From Clostridia bacterium (lineage in GTDB: Bacteria > Bacillota > Clostridia > Oscillospirales > Acutalibacteraceae): a DNA stretch of 49,972 bases. Location: assembly GCA_017423825.1 (NCBI GenBank), contig JAFPCP010000011.1, positions 1 to 49,972 on the forward strand, written 5' to 3'. Of this stretch, positions 15,645 through 24,006 are shown one piece after another. Position numbers and translations under genes: made by a program. Below the pieces are notes generated by a model, which saw only the letters and a list, made by a program, of their open reading frames with translations, ran no database searches and was not told the DNA's origin. Position 1 is the stretch's first letter, and each line of letters starts with the position of its first letter.

Positions 15645-18600
15645 ATGCCGTTTTATTCGTTAAATAAAATTCGCATTCTTGCGGTCAACCGACAGGCGTA
15701 TTTGCGCGGGGTAAGCGGGTATAATGCCGGTTGGGTGCAGAGGTACACCGCCGCTCCACACGGGTATTATTCCGAGCAGGTCACGGCCGTGGTGCAAGAG
15801 GCGGGGGACCGTTATCAAATAGAGGTGGGATTTGACACGACGGATGCGGTAGAGCATTTCGCATGCGATTGCCATGCATTTCATGCACAGCAGGGTGCTT
15901 GCAAACACATCGTGGCGGTGTTGGTATATAAGTATTATCGGGATATGATTGAGGGGCTGCCTACGGCCTCCAGATTGACACCCCACGCGCAACCGGAACA
16001 AAGTGATGCGGAAGCCCGCCGTCTGGTAGACCGATATATGAGCCGTGTGGGGACGCAGTTGGCCGCTGAGGTGGGTGCGTCGGTTGCGTTGACGCCTTTG
16101 TTGGATTTGCGTGGTGCGCATCCGGCTGTCTCTTTTCGGATTGGAAACGAGCGCACTTACGTCATTAAAAATCTGTCTCGCTTTGCCGAGCGCATGGGCC
16201 GAGGAGAGCGAGCGGTTTACGGAAAACACCTGACCGTGTTGCATCATCCGGAGAGCTTCGCCCGGACAAGCCGACCGCTGTTGTCTTTTTTGATGGGAGA
16301 AATGGCGGAGCGAAAAAATCTGCCTGTTACGCCGCATACCGGGGCGGCGGACGCCTTATGGCTGAGCCCGGCGGGCTTTGAGCGATTGTTCGGACTGCTT
16401 TGCGGTGGCACGGTTGTGTTGCGGGACGCGACGGGGGAACGTACGGTGCGTCTGATGGATGGCAACCCCTGTGTGTCTGTCACGCTGACAAGACGTGGAA
16501 GCGGGATTAGTATTGCCTGTCAAGAAGCGGTGCCGATTAAAGGCATCGAGCATTTATACGTTTTGTATGGAGATGCCGTGTATCGAACAGACACCGCATA
16601 CAGCCGTGACATGACCGATTGGCTAACCGCTGCACATCACACATCGCAGCGGATCTACGTGCCGGCGGAACAGTTGTCGGATTTTTATGCGGGCGTGTGG
16701 CATACGGTGCGCCCCTATCTCTCTGTAACGGGAGAAGAAGAGCCTTTGCAAGCGCATGCTCCGTTGCCGTTGTGTGCGGAGATTCGGCTGGATGCGCCGG
16801 ATCCGCATACAATTACCGCACAGGTGTTGTATCGGTACGGAGATAAGACACTTGCACCGTATGGAGAGCAGGCTGTTGCAGGCGAATGGCGACGGGACCG
16901 GCTGGCGGAACTGCGTGTAAAAGCGACGGTGGAGACCTTTTTCAGCCCGGCGGATGCGCAAGACGGGACGCTTGTGTTGCAGGGGGACGATGCCTGTTTG
17001 TTTGCGTTTGTCACCCGCGGGGTGGAAGCTCTGCGTCGGGTGGCTATGGTATACGCCACACAAGCTTTGGAACACCTGTTTCCCATGCATCCGCCGCGTG
17101 TGTCGGTGGGCGTTCGTTTGGTCAACGACCTTTTGGAGATGGACGTCGATTTAGCTGAACTGGACCCGACGGAGTTGGAAGGCATTTTTGCCGGTTATCG
17201 CGCGGGGAGGGATTACCATCGTCTACGTAGCGGCCGCTTTGTGTCGTTGGACGATGAGACGTTGTCCGGGCTGGCTGAGTTGGCGGATGAATGGGGGTTG
17301 ACCGCCCTGGAACTGCAAAGCGGGCAGGTCGCACTGCCGAAATACAGGGCTTTGCAGTTGGAGCAACTTTTACAACGCCGCCCGTCGCTGGTGGGATTGC
17401 GGGACACGGCGTTTCGGGATTTGGCGGAGCGTTGGCGGTGCGCCGCGGCCAAAGAGTGGCCGATTCCGGACGGATTGCAATCGGTGTTGCGCGATTATCA
17501 AAAGGTGGGATATCGTTGGCTGAGTTCAATGGAAGAATTGGGCTTTGGCGGCATTTTGGCGGACGATATGGGCCTAGGGAAAACGATACAGATTATTGCT
17601 CGGCTAGCCGCCGCAAAGGAGCAGGGAACGGCCACTGCGCCGTCTCTGGTGGTGTGCCCTACGTCGGTGGTGCTCAATTGGGAGCGGGAGATACGCCGAT
17701 TTGCCCCGCAGTTAACGGTGCTGTGCGTCATCGGGGATGTGGCCAATCGGCGCCGTCTGTTACAACAGATGCCGGCACAGGACGTGGTGATCACCTCGTA
17801 TGATATGCTCAAACGGGATGTGGAGTTGTACACGGGCGTGTGCTTCCACTATCATGTCCTGGATGAAGCGCAGTATATAAAAAACAGCACCACACAAAAC
17901 GCACGGGCCGTAAAAGCGATTCGCTCGGTGCAGCGCTATGCACTCACCGGCACGCCGGTGGAAAATCGCCTGTCGGAATTGTGGAGCATTATGGATTTTT
18001 TGATGCCGGGGCTGCTGTTTTCCTATGCGACCTTTCGCGCGCGGTATGAACTGCCGATTATGCGGCAGGACGACCATGGCGCGTTGGAACGCCTTGGGCG
18101 GCTGTTATCGCCGTTTGTGTTGCGGCGCTTGAAACAAGAGGTGCTGGCGGAATTGCCGCCCAAGACCGAGCGGGTGTTGTTCTCTACGATGGAGCGCGCC
18201 CAACGACAGGTGTATTTGGCCTCCATTGCACAGCTGCGGCAGGAATTGCAGACGGCAGAAGATGCAGGTTTGTCCGGTCGCGGGCGGATGTCTGTATTGG
18301 CGCTGTTAACGCGGTTGCGCCAGATTTGCTGTGATCCGCGGCTATGTTGTGATGGATACACAGGTGGCAGTTGCAAACTGGATGCTTGCATGGAACTTTT
18401 GCGAGAGGCCACCGCTGGCGGGCATAAAGTGCTGCTGTTTTCGCAGTTTACGTCTATGCTGGATTTGGTGCGGGAGCGTTTACAGGCAGAGAAGATACCG
18501 TATTATATTTTACAAGGCTCCACCAAAAAAGAAGAGCGAGCCTCTCTTGTGGACGCCTTTAATACGGATAGCACACCGGTTTTCCTTATATCGCTCAAAG

Positions 18601-18878
18601 CGGGTGGCACCGGATTGAACCTGGTAGGAGCAGATATGGTTATCCATTATGATCCATGGTGGAATCTGGCTGCGCAGAACCAGGCCACCGACCGCGCGCA
18701 CCGCATAGGGCAAACTAAGCCGTTACAGGTGGTGCGGCTGGTGGCGCGGGACACCATTGAGGATAAGATTTTGCAGTTGCAAGAGAGCAAGTGGCAACTC
18801 GCGCAGGCGGTTGTCAGCGACGTGGGTCCCGCTTTGACCGACCTGAGCGTCGAGGAGTTGTTATCGTTGTTAGAATAA
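15645..18878 (+). CDS. SNF2-family DNA translocase with N-terminal SWIM zinc finger
   Basis: A 1077-residue ATP-dependent DNA translocase of the Swi2/Snf2 superfamily. The SWIM zinc finger is at residues 74-88 (CDCHAFHAQQGACKH; ligands C74, C76, C86, H88). A long middle region of about 500 residues follows, then the helicase core: Walker A region DDMGLGKTIQ (about 640-649), DEAQ box near 740, TGTPVENRLSELWSIMDF, and in RecA lobe 2 LLFSQFTSMLDLV, LKAGGTGLNL and ATDRAHRIGQ. This layout is common in Firmicutes, where the biological role is not well defined. The ATG at 15645 follows GGAAGG by 10 bases; 51 upstream codons were discarded because they lack a ribosome site and overlap the promoter. 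Confidence 0.92.
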   Translation: MPFYSLNKIRILAVNRQAYLRGVSGYNAGWVQRYTAAPHGYYSEQVTAVVQEAGDRYQIEVGFDTTDAVEHFACDCHAFHAQQGACKHIVAVLVYKYYRDMIEGLPTASRLTPHAQPEQSDAEARRLVDRYMSRVGTQLAAEVGASVALTPLLDLRGAHPAVSFRIGNERTYVIKNLSRFAERMGRGERAVYGKHLTVLHHPESFARTSRPLLSFLMGEMAERKNLPVTPHTGAADALWLSPAGFERLFGLLCGGTVVLRDATGERTVRLMDGNPCVSVTLTRRGSGISIACQEAVPIKGIEHLYVLYGDAVYRTDTAYSRDMTDWLTAAHHTSQRIYVPAEQLSDFYAGVWHTVRPYLSVTGEEEPLQAHAPLPLCAEIRLDAPDPHTITAQVLYRYGDKTLAPYGEQAVAGEWRRDRLAELRVKATVETFFSPADAQDGTLVLQGDDACLFAFVTRGVEALRRVAMVYATQALEHLFPMHPPRVSVGVRLVNDLLEMDVDLAELDPTELEGIFAGYRAGRDYHRLRSGRFVSLDDETLSGLAELADEWGLTALELQSGQVALPKYRALQLEQLLQRRPSLVGLRDTAFRDLAERWRCAAAKEWPIPDGLQSVLRDYQKVGYRWLSSMEELGFGGILADDMGLGKTIQIIARLAAAKEQGTATAPSLVVCPTSVVLNWEREIRRFAPQLTVLCVIGDVANRRRLLQQMPAQDVVITSYDMLKRDVELYTGVCFHYHVLDEAQYIKNSTTQNARAVKAIRSVQRYALTGTPVENRLSELWSIMDFLMPGLLFSYATFRARYELPIMRQDDHGALERLGRLLSPFVLRRLKQEVLAELPPKTERVLFSTMERAQRQVYLASIAQLRQELQTAEDAGLSGRGRMSVLALLTRLRQICCDPRLCCDGYTGGSCKLDACMELLREATAGGHKVLLFSQFTSMLDLVRERLQAEKIPYYILQGSTKKEERASLVDAFNTDSTPVFLISLKAGGTGLNLVGADMVIHYDPWWNLAAQNQATDRAHRIGQTKPLQVVRLVARDTIEDKILQLQESKWQLAQAVVSDVGPALTDLSVEELLSLLE

Positions 18879-18944
18879 TGTCTTTTTTGGCTTTTTTTGC
18901 ACACAAGCTGGTCGTATTTGCTAAAAAATACCGCCACATTGCGG

Positions 18945-18973
18945 TTGACACAAAAGGGTGTCTTTGGTATACT
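18945..18973 (+). promoter_or_regulatory. Strong promoter of the Thr-rich lipoprotein pair
   Basis: Consensus TTGACA, 17-base spacer, TATACT; start about 50 bases before the first lipoprotein ATG. Confidence 0.85.
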
Positions 18974-19030
18974 AATTCTGGTTTTGTATTATTATCTGTG
19001 CGTGTTTCACAGAGGAAAGGAGTCGTGCGT

Positions 19031-19660
19031 ATGAAACGCTGGATAGCGCTGTGCGCGTGCTTTTTGTTGGTTGTTTCTATGAGTGCGTGTGCAAAGCCCT
19101 TTGGCATCACCCCGTACGAAGCCGGCGAGGCATACGACGACCCGAATGCTGAGGGACCGCAAAGCGACATTGTCGGTGTGAACAAAGAGGTGAGCATGCC
19201 CACAACGGGTGGTTGGGGCACCACCACCACGACCGGTGCACTGTTCCAAGGCAATCAAAATGCCGTTGATTTGGATTGGGGACAAGCGACAACCACATTC
19301 AAAAAGGAAACCACCACCACAACCAAGCCCACCGAACAACAACAGGTGCAGAACGTAAGTCTGCCGGCGCAGGGATACTCGCCGGATGGCCGTATTGAAA
19401 TCGGCACGGTGCTGTTGAACGGCAACATTCTTACCATGCAAATCAAGAACATTACAAAGGGATACGAAACGGACATGGAATCGTATTTTGAATACGCTTG
19501 TTATGACAGCAAGGGCAAGACCTTGCGGCGTGACAAAATCGTGTTTGGTCGTATTCACAAGAATAGTTCCCGTACCTGCCGTTTTGCATTACCCAAAGGT
19601 ACGGCAGAAATGAAGCTGATCAAATTCCAAGCAGAATTTTGGACGGATGGATTCCATTAA
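19031..19660 (+). CDS. Thr-rich lipoprotein with C-terminal beta-sandwich (FxLYD-like) domain
   Basis: A 209-residue lipoprotein of unknown function. The signal MKRWIALCACFLLVVSMSAC gives lipidation at Cys20. A spacer follows with Thr clusters (GTTTTTGALF, KKETTTTTKPTEQQQ) that look like a surface-exposed stalk and possible O-glycan sites. The C-terminal ~95 residues (from GRIEIGTVLLNGNILTMQIK to the end) form an alternating-strand pattern with FEYACYDSKGKTLRRD and FGRIHKNSSRTCRF, similar to FxLYD/DUF3426-like Ig folds. AAAGGAG precedes the ATG. The downstream gene is its paralogue and is probably co-transcribed (56-base gap, no terminator between). Confidence 0.75.
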   Translation: MKRWIALCACFLLVVSMSACAKPFGITPYEAGEAYDDPNAEGPQSDIVGVNKEVSMPTTGGWGTTTTTGALFQGNQNAVDLDWGQATTTFKKETTTTTKPTEQQQVQNVSLPAQGYSPDGRIEIGTVLLNGNILTMQIKNITKGYETDMESYFEYACYDSKGKTLRRDKIVFGRIHKNSSRTCRFALPKGTAEMKLIKFQAEFWTDGFH

Positions 19661-19716
19661 CAGCAAGAGGATGCTTTTCTCTCACAGATACAGAAAAAGA
19701 AAGGAGTGTGTTATCG

Positions 19717-20322
19717 ATGAAACGCCTGTCATGTATACTTTGCCTGGCAATGACAATGGTTTTGCTTGCCGGCTGTGCGCGTTCTGTCGGTGACACGCTG
19801 TATCAATCGGTTGAACCCTATAACGCGCCGGTATGGTTGGATGAATTGGATGCACCGTTGGCTGTGCGCCCGATCCTGACCGCTACGACAACGACCTCTA
19901 CTACGGCGCAAGCGGCTATTATCGCAACCAAGGCGACGCTTGGCACAACCAAACGGGCAACCACCAAGACGACAACCACCAAAAAGAAGACCACCACCGG
20001 CACGACTATGGCCGCCGGCGCACCGGTTATATTGCCGAAAGTGGGAGAAAATTTGGATGGCAATTTGGTGGTAGAAAGCGCGTCTATTTCCGGGCGCACC
20101 GTCACGTTGAGCATAAAAAACCCTTCCTCTACCGAGGAAACGGGATTGGGTTCCTATTTGGAATACACCTGTCATTCGCGCGCGGGCAAGGTGTTAGCGA
20201 GCGGCACAGCCACCTTTGACCGTATTGAAAAAGGAAAAACCCGCACATGCACATTCACCGTTCCAAGCAACACGGGACGCGTGGAAATAACGGATTGCTT
20301 AGCCGTGTATTGGGCAGATTAA
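19717..20322 (+). CDS. Thr-rich lipoprotein, paralogue of 19031-19660
   Basis: A 201-residue lipoprotein: MKRLSCILCLAMTMVLLAGC lipobox with Cys20, then PYNAPVWLDELDAP, then a Thr/Lys stalk (TTTTSTTAQ, TTKTTTTKKKTTTGTT), and a C-terminal Ig-like domain (LVVESASISGRTVTLSIKN ... SYLEYTCHSRAGKVLASG ... FDRIEKGKTRTCTFTVP). The two stalks differ in composition (the second is strongly basic) while the terminal domains keep the same strand pattern, so the pair arose by duplication with fast divergence. AAAGGAG lies about 11 bases before the ATG. Function unknown. Confidence 0.75.
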   Translation: MKRLSCILCLAMTMVLLAGCARSVGDTLYQSVEPYNAPVWLDELDAPLAVRPILTATTTTSTTAQAAIIATKATLGTTKRATTKTTTTKKKTTTGTTMAAGAPVILPKVGENLDGNLVVESASISGRTVTLSIKNPSSTEETGLGSYLEYTCHSRAGKVLASGTATFDRIEKGKTRTCTFTVPSNTGRVEITDCLAVYWAD

Positions 20323-20343
20323 ACGCAAACGGGCAATGCGATA

Positions 20344-20391
20344 AGGCAGTTGTTTGACCGTAGAGGCAACGGCTGCCTTTTTTGCTTATTT
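20344..20391 (+). terminator. Terminator after the lipoprotein pair
   Basis: Hairpin GGCAGTTG ... CAACGGCTGCC with a three-base bulge, followed by TTTTTTGCTTATTTTCTT. Confidence 0.7.
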
Positions 20392-20456
20392 TCTTACCTA
20401 TTCCCCGAATAAGACGGGGCACGGGAAGTGGCAAAACCAAAAAGGAGACCTACGGC

Positions 20457-20669
20457 ATGAAAAGGGGTGTTTGTTGTCAACACCTCGCGTGGTGTGCCCT
20501 GTCGACAACACGGCGTTATTCTTGGCGTTTTCTCATGCCGAAACAATTCATAAAAGGGGAGAATAAACCATGTCTATTGCGATTATTACGGGTGCATCCG
20601 CCGGCTTGGGAGAGGCGTTTTTTGACAGCCTACTTGAAAGAGAGACGGATTTGTCCGGCATTTGGCTGA
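20457..20669 (+). CDS. Possible 70-codon leader ORF overlapping the dehydrogenase start
   Basis: An ATG preceded by AAAAGGAG at good spacing opens a 70-codon frame (MKRGVCCQHLAWCALSTTRR) that runs about 100 bases into the dehydrogenase gene in another frame. The peptide is Cys/Arg/Trp-rich and has no recognisable family. The ribosome site is as strong as that of the real gene downstream, so it could be a translated upstream ORF; it may equally be chance. The first codons overlap alternative hairpins (20466-20509). Confidence 0.25.
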   Translation: MKRGVCCQHLAWCALSTTRRYSWRFLMPKQFIKGENKPCLLRLLRVHPPAWERRFLTAYLKERRICPAFG

Positions 20670-21325
20670 TAGCTCGTCGTGCCGAACGCTTGGAAGAAAT
20701 GGCGGTGCGCAGTTCGGTGCCGGTCAAGGTGCTGTCGTTGGATTTGACCGATAAGGCGTCCTTTCGTGCGCTGGAAGAATGTCTGGCGGCGGAAAAGCCC
20801 GCCGTGCGTATTTTGATAAACAACGCCGGTGTAGGCGAGTTGGCGAACGTCGCGGACAGCGATTGGGCAACACAAACGCGTATGGTGGATTTGAACTGCG
20901 GCGGGTTAACGGCGGTCACCACTGCGGTGCTGCCGTATATGCAGGCGGGCGGTTTCATCGTGAATGTGGCGAGCATTGCCGCCTTTGCGCCGAACGCCCG
21001 TATGACGGTATATTCTTCGACCAAGGCGTATGTGCTGAGTTTTTCCAAAGGGTTGCGTGAGGAATTGCGGGCGCGGCGCATTGGGGTGTTGGCGGTGTGC
21101 CCCGGCCCGATGGATACGGAGTTTTTAACCGTTGCCAACATCACGGGACACTCGAAAACCTTTCAACGGTTACCCTATTGCAACCCCGTCAAAGTGGCAA
21201 AAGGGGCGCTGGTTAAAGCGGCCGCCGGTCAGGCGGTGTATACCCCGCGGTTATTTTTCAAATTCTATCGCGTGTTGGCAAAGGTGTTGCCGCACAACTG
21301 GGTGATGCCCTTGTGTAAGACCTAA
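20570..21325 (+). CDS. Short-chain dehydrogenase/reductase (SDR)
   Basis: A 251-residue classical SDR oxidoreductase. The cofactor motif TGASAGLGEA lies at residues 8-17, NNAGVG at about 84-89, and the catalytic Ser and YSSTK (Tyr-x-x-x-Lys) in NVASIAAFAPNARMTVYSSTKAY. This sub-type, with GLREEL after the active site and CPGPMDTEF, is close to proteins annotated as YqjQ/DltE-like SDRs. Substrate cannot be assigned. AAAAGGGGAG lies 9 bases before the ATG. It is followed by a terminator shared with the converging ABC gene. Confidence 0.9.
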   Translation: MSIAIITGASAGLGEAFFDSLLERETDLSGIWLIARRAERLEEMAVRSSVPVKVLSLDLTDKASFRALEECLAAEKPAVRILINNAGVGELANVADSDWATQTRMVDLNCGGLTAVTTAVLPYMQAGGFIVNVASIAAFAPNARMTVYSSTKAYVLSFSKGLREELRARRIGVLAVCPGPMDTEFLTVANITGHSKTFQRLPYCNPVKVAKGALVKAAAGQAVYTPRLFFKFYRVLAKVLPHNWVMPLCKT

Positions 21326-21361
21326 GTGTTGCGCTTCGCTGCATAGATTTGCGGAAAAAGA

Positions 21362-21404
21362 AAACCCCCGGCAATCGATGTCATGTCGATTGTCGGGGGG
21401 TTAC
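21362..21404. terminator. Bidirectional terminator between SDR and ABC exporter genes
   Basis: Stem CCCCCGGCAATCGA / TCGATTGTCGGGGG with one G-T pair; followed on the minus strand by GGTTTTCTTTTT and on the plus strand by GTTACTTATTTG. Confidence 0.85.
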
Positions 21405-21411
21405 TTATTTG

Positions 21412-23091
21412 TTAGCAAGAAATTTGTTTATCGCAAATTTCCAAGGCCGCCGGCCGATGGGTGATAAGAAGCACCGTGCGGTCGGTCATAGTGCGCAAGT
21501 TTTGCAATAATTGCTGTTCAGTGGTGCTGTCCAGGGCGCTGGTTGCCTCGTCAAGCATGAGTATGGGTCGATTGGAAAGCAAGGCACGGGCGATGGACAG
21601 TCGTTGCATTTGCCCCTCCGAGAGGCCGGAGCCTTGTTCGCCCAAAGGCGTATCTAAACCGAGCGGCAAGTCTTTCACGAAGCCATCGGCGCAGGCTATT
21701 TCTAATGCCTTTTGAATGGCCTCTTGCTCGTGCATGAGGGCGGTGTCGCCGAAGGCGATGACCTCGCGGATGGTACCGCTGACTAATCCGTTGCCTTGCG
21801 GCACGTAGGCAAACAGCCCGCGCCAGGCGGCGGTGAGAGGCTGTTGTGTGCCGTCGACGGATTCGAGGTATTGTGCGCCGTCGTCGAGGGGATAAAGACT
21901 CAACAAGAGCTTCAGAGTGGTGCTTTTGCCACAGCCGGATTCCCCGGTGAAAGCGGCAAATTCTCCTTTACGGATGGTAAAACTGCGATTGACCAGCACC
22001 GGTTCGCCGGTGGCATCACTTTCGTAGGTAAAATGCGCATCCTGCATCCCAAGAGCGGCGAAGTCCGTGGCATAATAGCGCTGTATTTCTGCGTCTTCTA
22101 TGGGCGTGCAGGGGTTGTCGAGGGGCAGTTGCTCCACTTCCATTAAGCGCTCGGCGCTAGCGGTCATGGCATAGAACTGCGGCAAATAGCCGGAGATTTG
22201 GGTAAACGGCGTTTCCGCCTGGCTGATGAGGTGCAGTATAGCGCTCATGGTTCCGTAGGTCATAGCACCTTGCAGAATGCCGTAACTGCACACCCCGATG
22301 CCAAACACGTAAGCCGCTTGCATAGCGAACAGCATGGCGGTGGAACACAGATTCACAAACCAAATGCGGCGCATGCGGATTTTCACCAGTTCATCCATGT
22401 GTTGTTCGGCCAAAGCCTCGGTGGCGGTTTCCTGGGTGAAGGTGCGCACCACCACGAGGTTGGTCAGCCGCTCTTGTATGAAAGAGCGCACATGGCCGTC
22501 GGCTTGTTGGGTGGCGTGATGAAATTTTTTCAGCCGTTTGCGAAACGCGAGCGAAAATAAAATCTGCACCACGCCCGCGGGAATGAGCACGAAAACGGCT
22601 TGCGGAATCAAGGTGAGCAGTAGAACGAGCGCCCCGACAAGCCGCACAATCATGCCACTGGCGCCGGGCAGTATTTGTGCGGTGGCGCTCACAACCACGC
22701 CTGTGTCCGAGGTCAGGCGGTTAATCCATTCACCGGAGTGTACCGCCGTCACGCCCGCATAGGAACGACGTAACAACTGCGAGAAAATGCGACTGCGAAA
22801 CCGCTTTTCCAGACGGGCGCGGGTTTTTTCGTCCACGTGGCGTGAGAAGGCGCGCAACAGCACCATGACAATCACCAGCCCACACAGCGCCGCAAACTGC
22901 CACCAAAACAGGCGGTGGCTGCCGGTTTTGGCGCCTTCTACGGCAGCGTCCACGACGTTGCGCAGAGCAAAGGCAAAGGTGACGCCGGCGGCGCCTTGCG
23001 CCATGTGTATGAGCGTGAGCAGAACAATGCGCCATGCGTCTTTATGTATGACGCTGTATATCCAGCGTACGGGGGAGAGTTTAGTATTCAT
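21412..23091 (-). CDS. ABC exporter half-transporter (fused permease and ATPase)
   Basis: A 559-residue type I (MsbA-like) ABC protein, smaller than the usual ~580. The first ~320 residues form the six-helix permease (LTLIHMAQGAAGVTFAFALR onwards). The ATPase has Walker A GESGCGKST, Q-loop YVPQGNGLVSG, signature LSEGQMQRL, Walker B ILMLDEATSALD with the catalytic Glu, and switch His in LITHRP. It would act as a homodimer since no partner is adjacent; substrate unknown. It ends shortly after the H-loop, so it lacks the usual C-terminal helix. AAAGGAG lies before the ATG and the gene has its own promoter. Confidence 0.9.
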   Translation of the reverse strand: MNTKLSPVRWIYSVIHKDAWRIVLLTLIHMAQGAAGVTFAFALRNVVDAAVEGAKTGSHRLFWWQFAALCGLVIVMVLLRAFSRHVDEKTRARLEKRFRSRIFSQLLRRSYAGVTAVHSGEWINRLTSDTGVVVSATAQILPGASGMIVRLVGALVLLLTLIPQAVFVLIPAGVVQILFSLAFRKRLKKFHHATQQADGHVRSFIQERLTNLVVVRTFTQETATEALAEQHMDELVKIRMRRIWFVNLCSTAMLFAMQAAYVFGIGVCSYGILQGAMTYGTMSAILHLISQAETPFTQISGYLPQFYAMTASAERLMEVEQLPLDNPCTPIEDAEIQRYYATDFAALGMQDAHFTYESDATGEPVLVNRSFTIRKGEFAAFTGESGCGKSTTLKLLLSLYPLDDGAQYLESVDGTQQPLTAAWRGLFAYVPQGNGLVSGTIREVIAFGDTALMHEQEAIQKALEIACADGFVKDLPLGLDTPLGEQGSGLSEGQMQRLSIARALLSNRPILMLDEATSALDSTTEQQLLQNLRTMTDRTVLLITHRPAALEICDKQISC

Positions 23092-23144
23092 ATAGACTCC
23101 TTTGGCGGGCTGTTATAAGAGAGAACGCACCCGCAATTGTTTTC

Positions 23145-23173
23145 ATTATACTCGGTTTATTCATTTTTTTCAA
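23145..23173 (-). promoter_or_regulatory. Promoter of the ABC exporter gene
   Basis: Minus strand TTGAAA, 17-base spacer, TATAAT, about 55 bases before the ATG. Confidence 0.75.
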
Positions 23174-23194
23174 TACCCCCGCCGCATGCCTCAA

Positions 23195-23231
23195 AAAAAC
23201 AAAAAGCAGAGAGCCTATTGCTCTCTGCTTT
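23195..23231 (-). terminator. Terminator of the asd-dapA-dapB operon
   Basis: Stem AAGCAGAGAG / CTCTCTGCTT with a seven-base loop, then TTTGTTTTTTTG on the minus strand, directly after dapB. Confidence 0.9.
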
Positions 23232-23238
23232 GCATCTC

Positions 23239-23994
23239 TTAAACGATGGAATTGACCAAATCCTCCATGGCATACATGCCGGCCGGTTTGTTTTGGATAA
23301 AGCGCGCCGCGGCTAAGGCGCCGGCGGCAAAGACACAGCGCGATTGTGCACGGTGGGTTAGAATGAGCGTTTCATCCTGCCCGGCGAAGAACACCTGGTG
23401 TTCCCCCACAATGTTGCCGCCGCGGATGGCGGACAGACCGATTTCGTGCTTGTCGCGTTTTTGCCGTTTTTCGTGGCGATCATACACATAGTTGGGTTGA
23501 TAGGACAGGCCATCCTCCACAGCCTTGGCTAAGCTCAATGCGGTGCCGGAAGGGGCGTCGAGTTTTTGATTGTGGTGCATTTCGAGAATCTCCACATCAA
23601 AGGTATCCCCAAGCACGGCCGCCGCTTTTTTACACAATGCAGCCAAAACGCTGACACCGACACTCATGTTGCTGCTGAAAAACACCGGAATGTGTTGTGC
23701 TGCCTCTTCGACCGCCGTCAATTGGGCGGCATCCAAGCCGGTGGTGCATACCACGAGGGGGATTTTCTTTTCTGTCGCATACGCCAGTTCGGCTTCCAAA
23801 GCGGCGGGGGAAGAAAAATCAATCAATACATCGGCTGCTTCTTGGCAAGCGGCCGGTGCGGTGTACACCGGAAAGGCTGCTGCGCCCGGCACAATGTCGA
23901 TGCCGGCCACCACGGTGCAATCATCGGCACCGGCGGCTTGTTCGGCGATGGCACGCCCCATGCGGCCTAAGCAACCGTTGAGTAAAATACGCAT
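23239..23994 (-). CDS. dapB: 4-hydroxy-tetrahydrodipicolinate reductase
   Basis: DapB reduces the DapA product to tetrahydrodipicolinate on the way to diaminopimelate and lysine. The 251 residues hold the N-terminal dinucleotide motif NGCLGRMGRAI, the IDFSSPAALEAELAYA segment, VVCTTGLD, and the family signature EILEMHHNQKLDAPSGTAL with the catalytic His pair and Lys. GEHQVFFAG follows. AAGGAGG precedes the ATG. Last gene of the asd-dapA-dapB operon, 12 bases after dapA. Confidence 0.96.
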   Translation of the reverse strand: MRILLNGCLGRMGRAIAEQAAGADDCTVVAGIDIVPGAAAFPVYTAPAACQEAADVLIDFSSPAALEAELAYATEKKIPLVVCTTGLDAAQLTAVEEAAQHIPVFFSSNMSVGVSVLAALCKKAAAVLGDTFDVEILEMHHNQKLDAPSGTALSLAKAVEDGLSYQPNYVYDRHEKRQKRDKHEIGLSAIRGGNIVGEHQVFFAGQDETLILTHRAQSRCVFAAGALAAARFIQNKPAGMYAMEDLVNSIV

Positions 23995-24006
23995 ATATAT
24001 TCCTCC

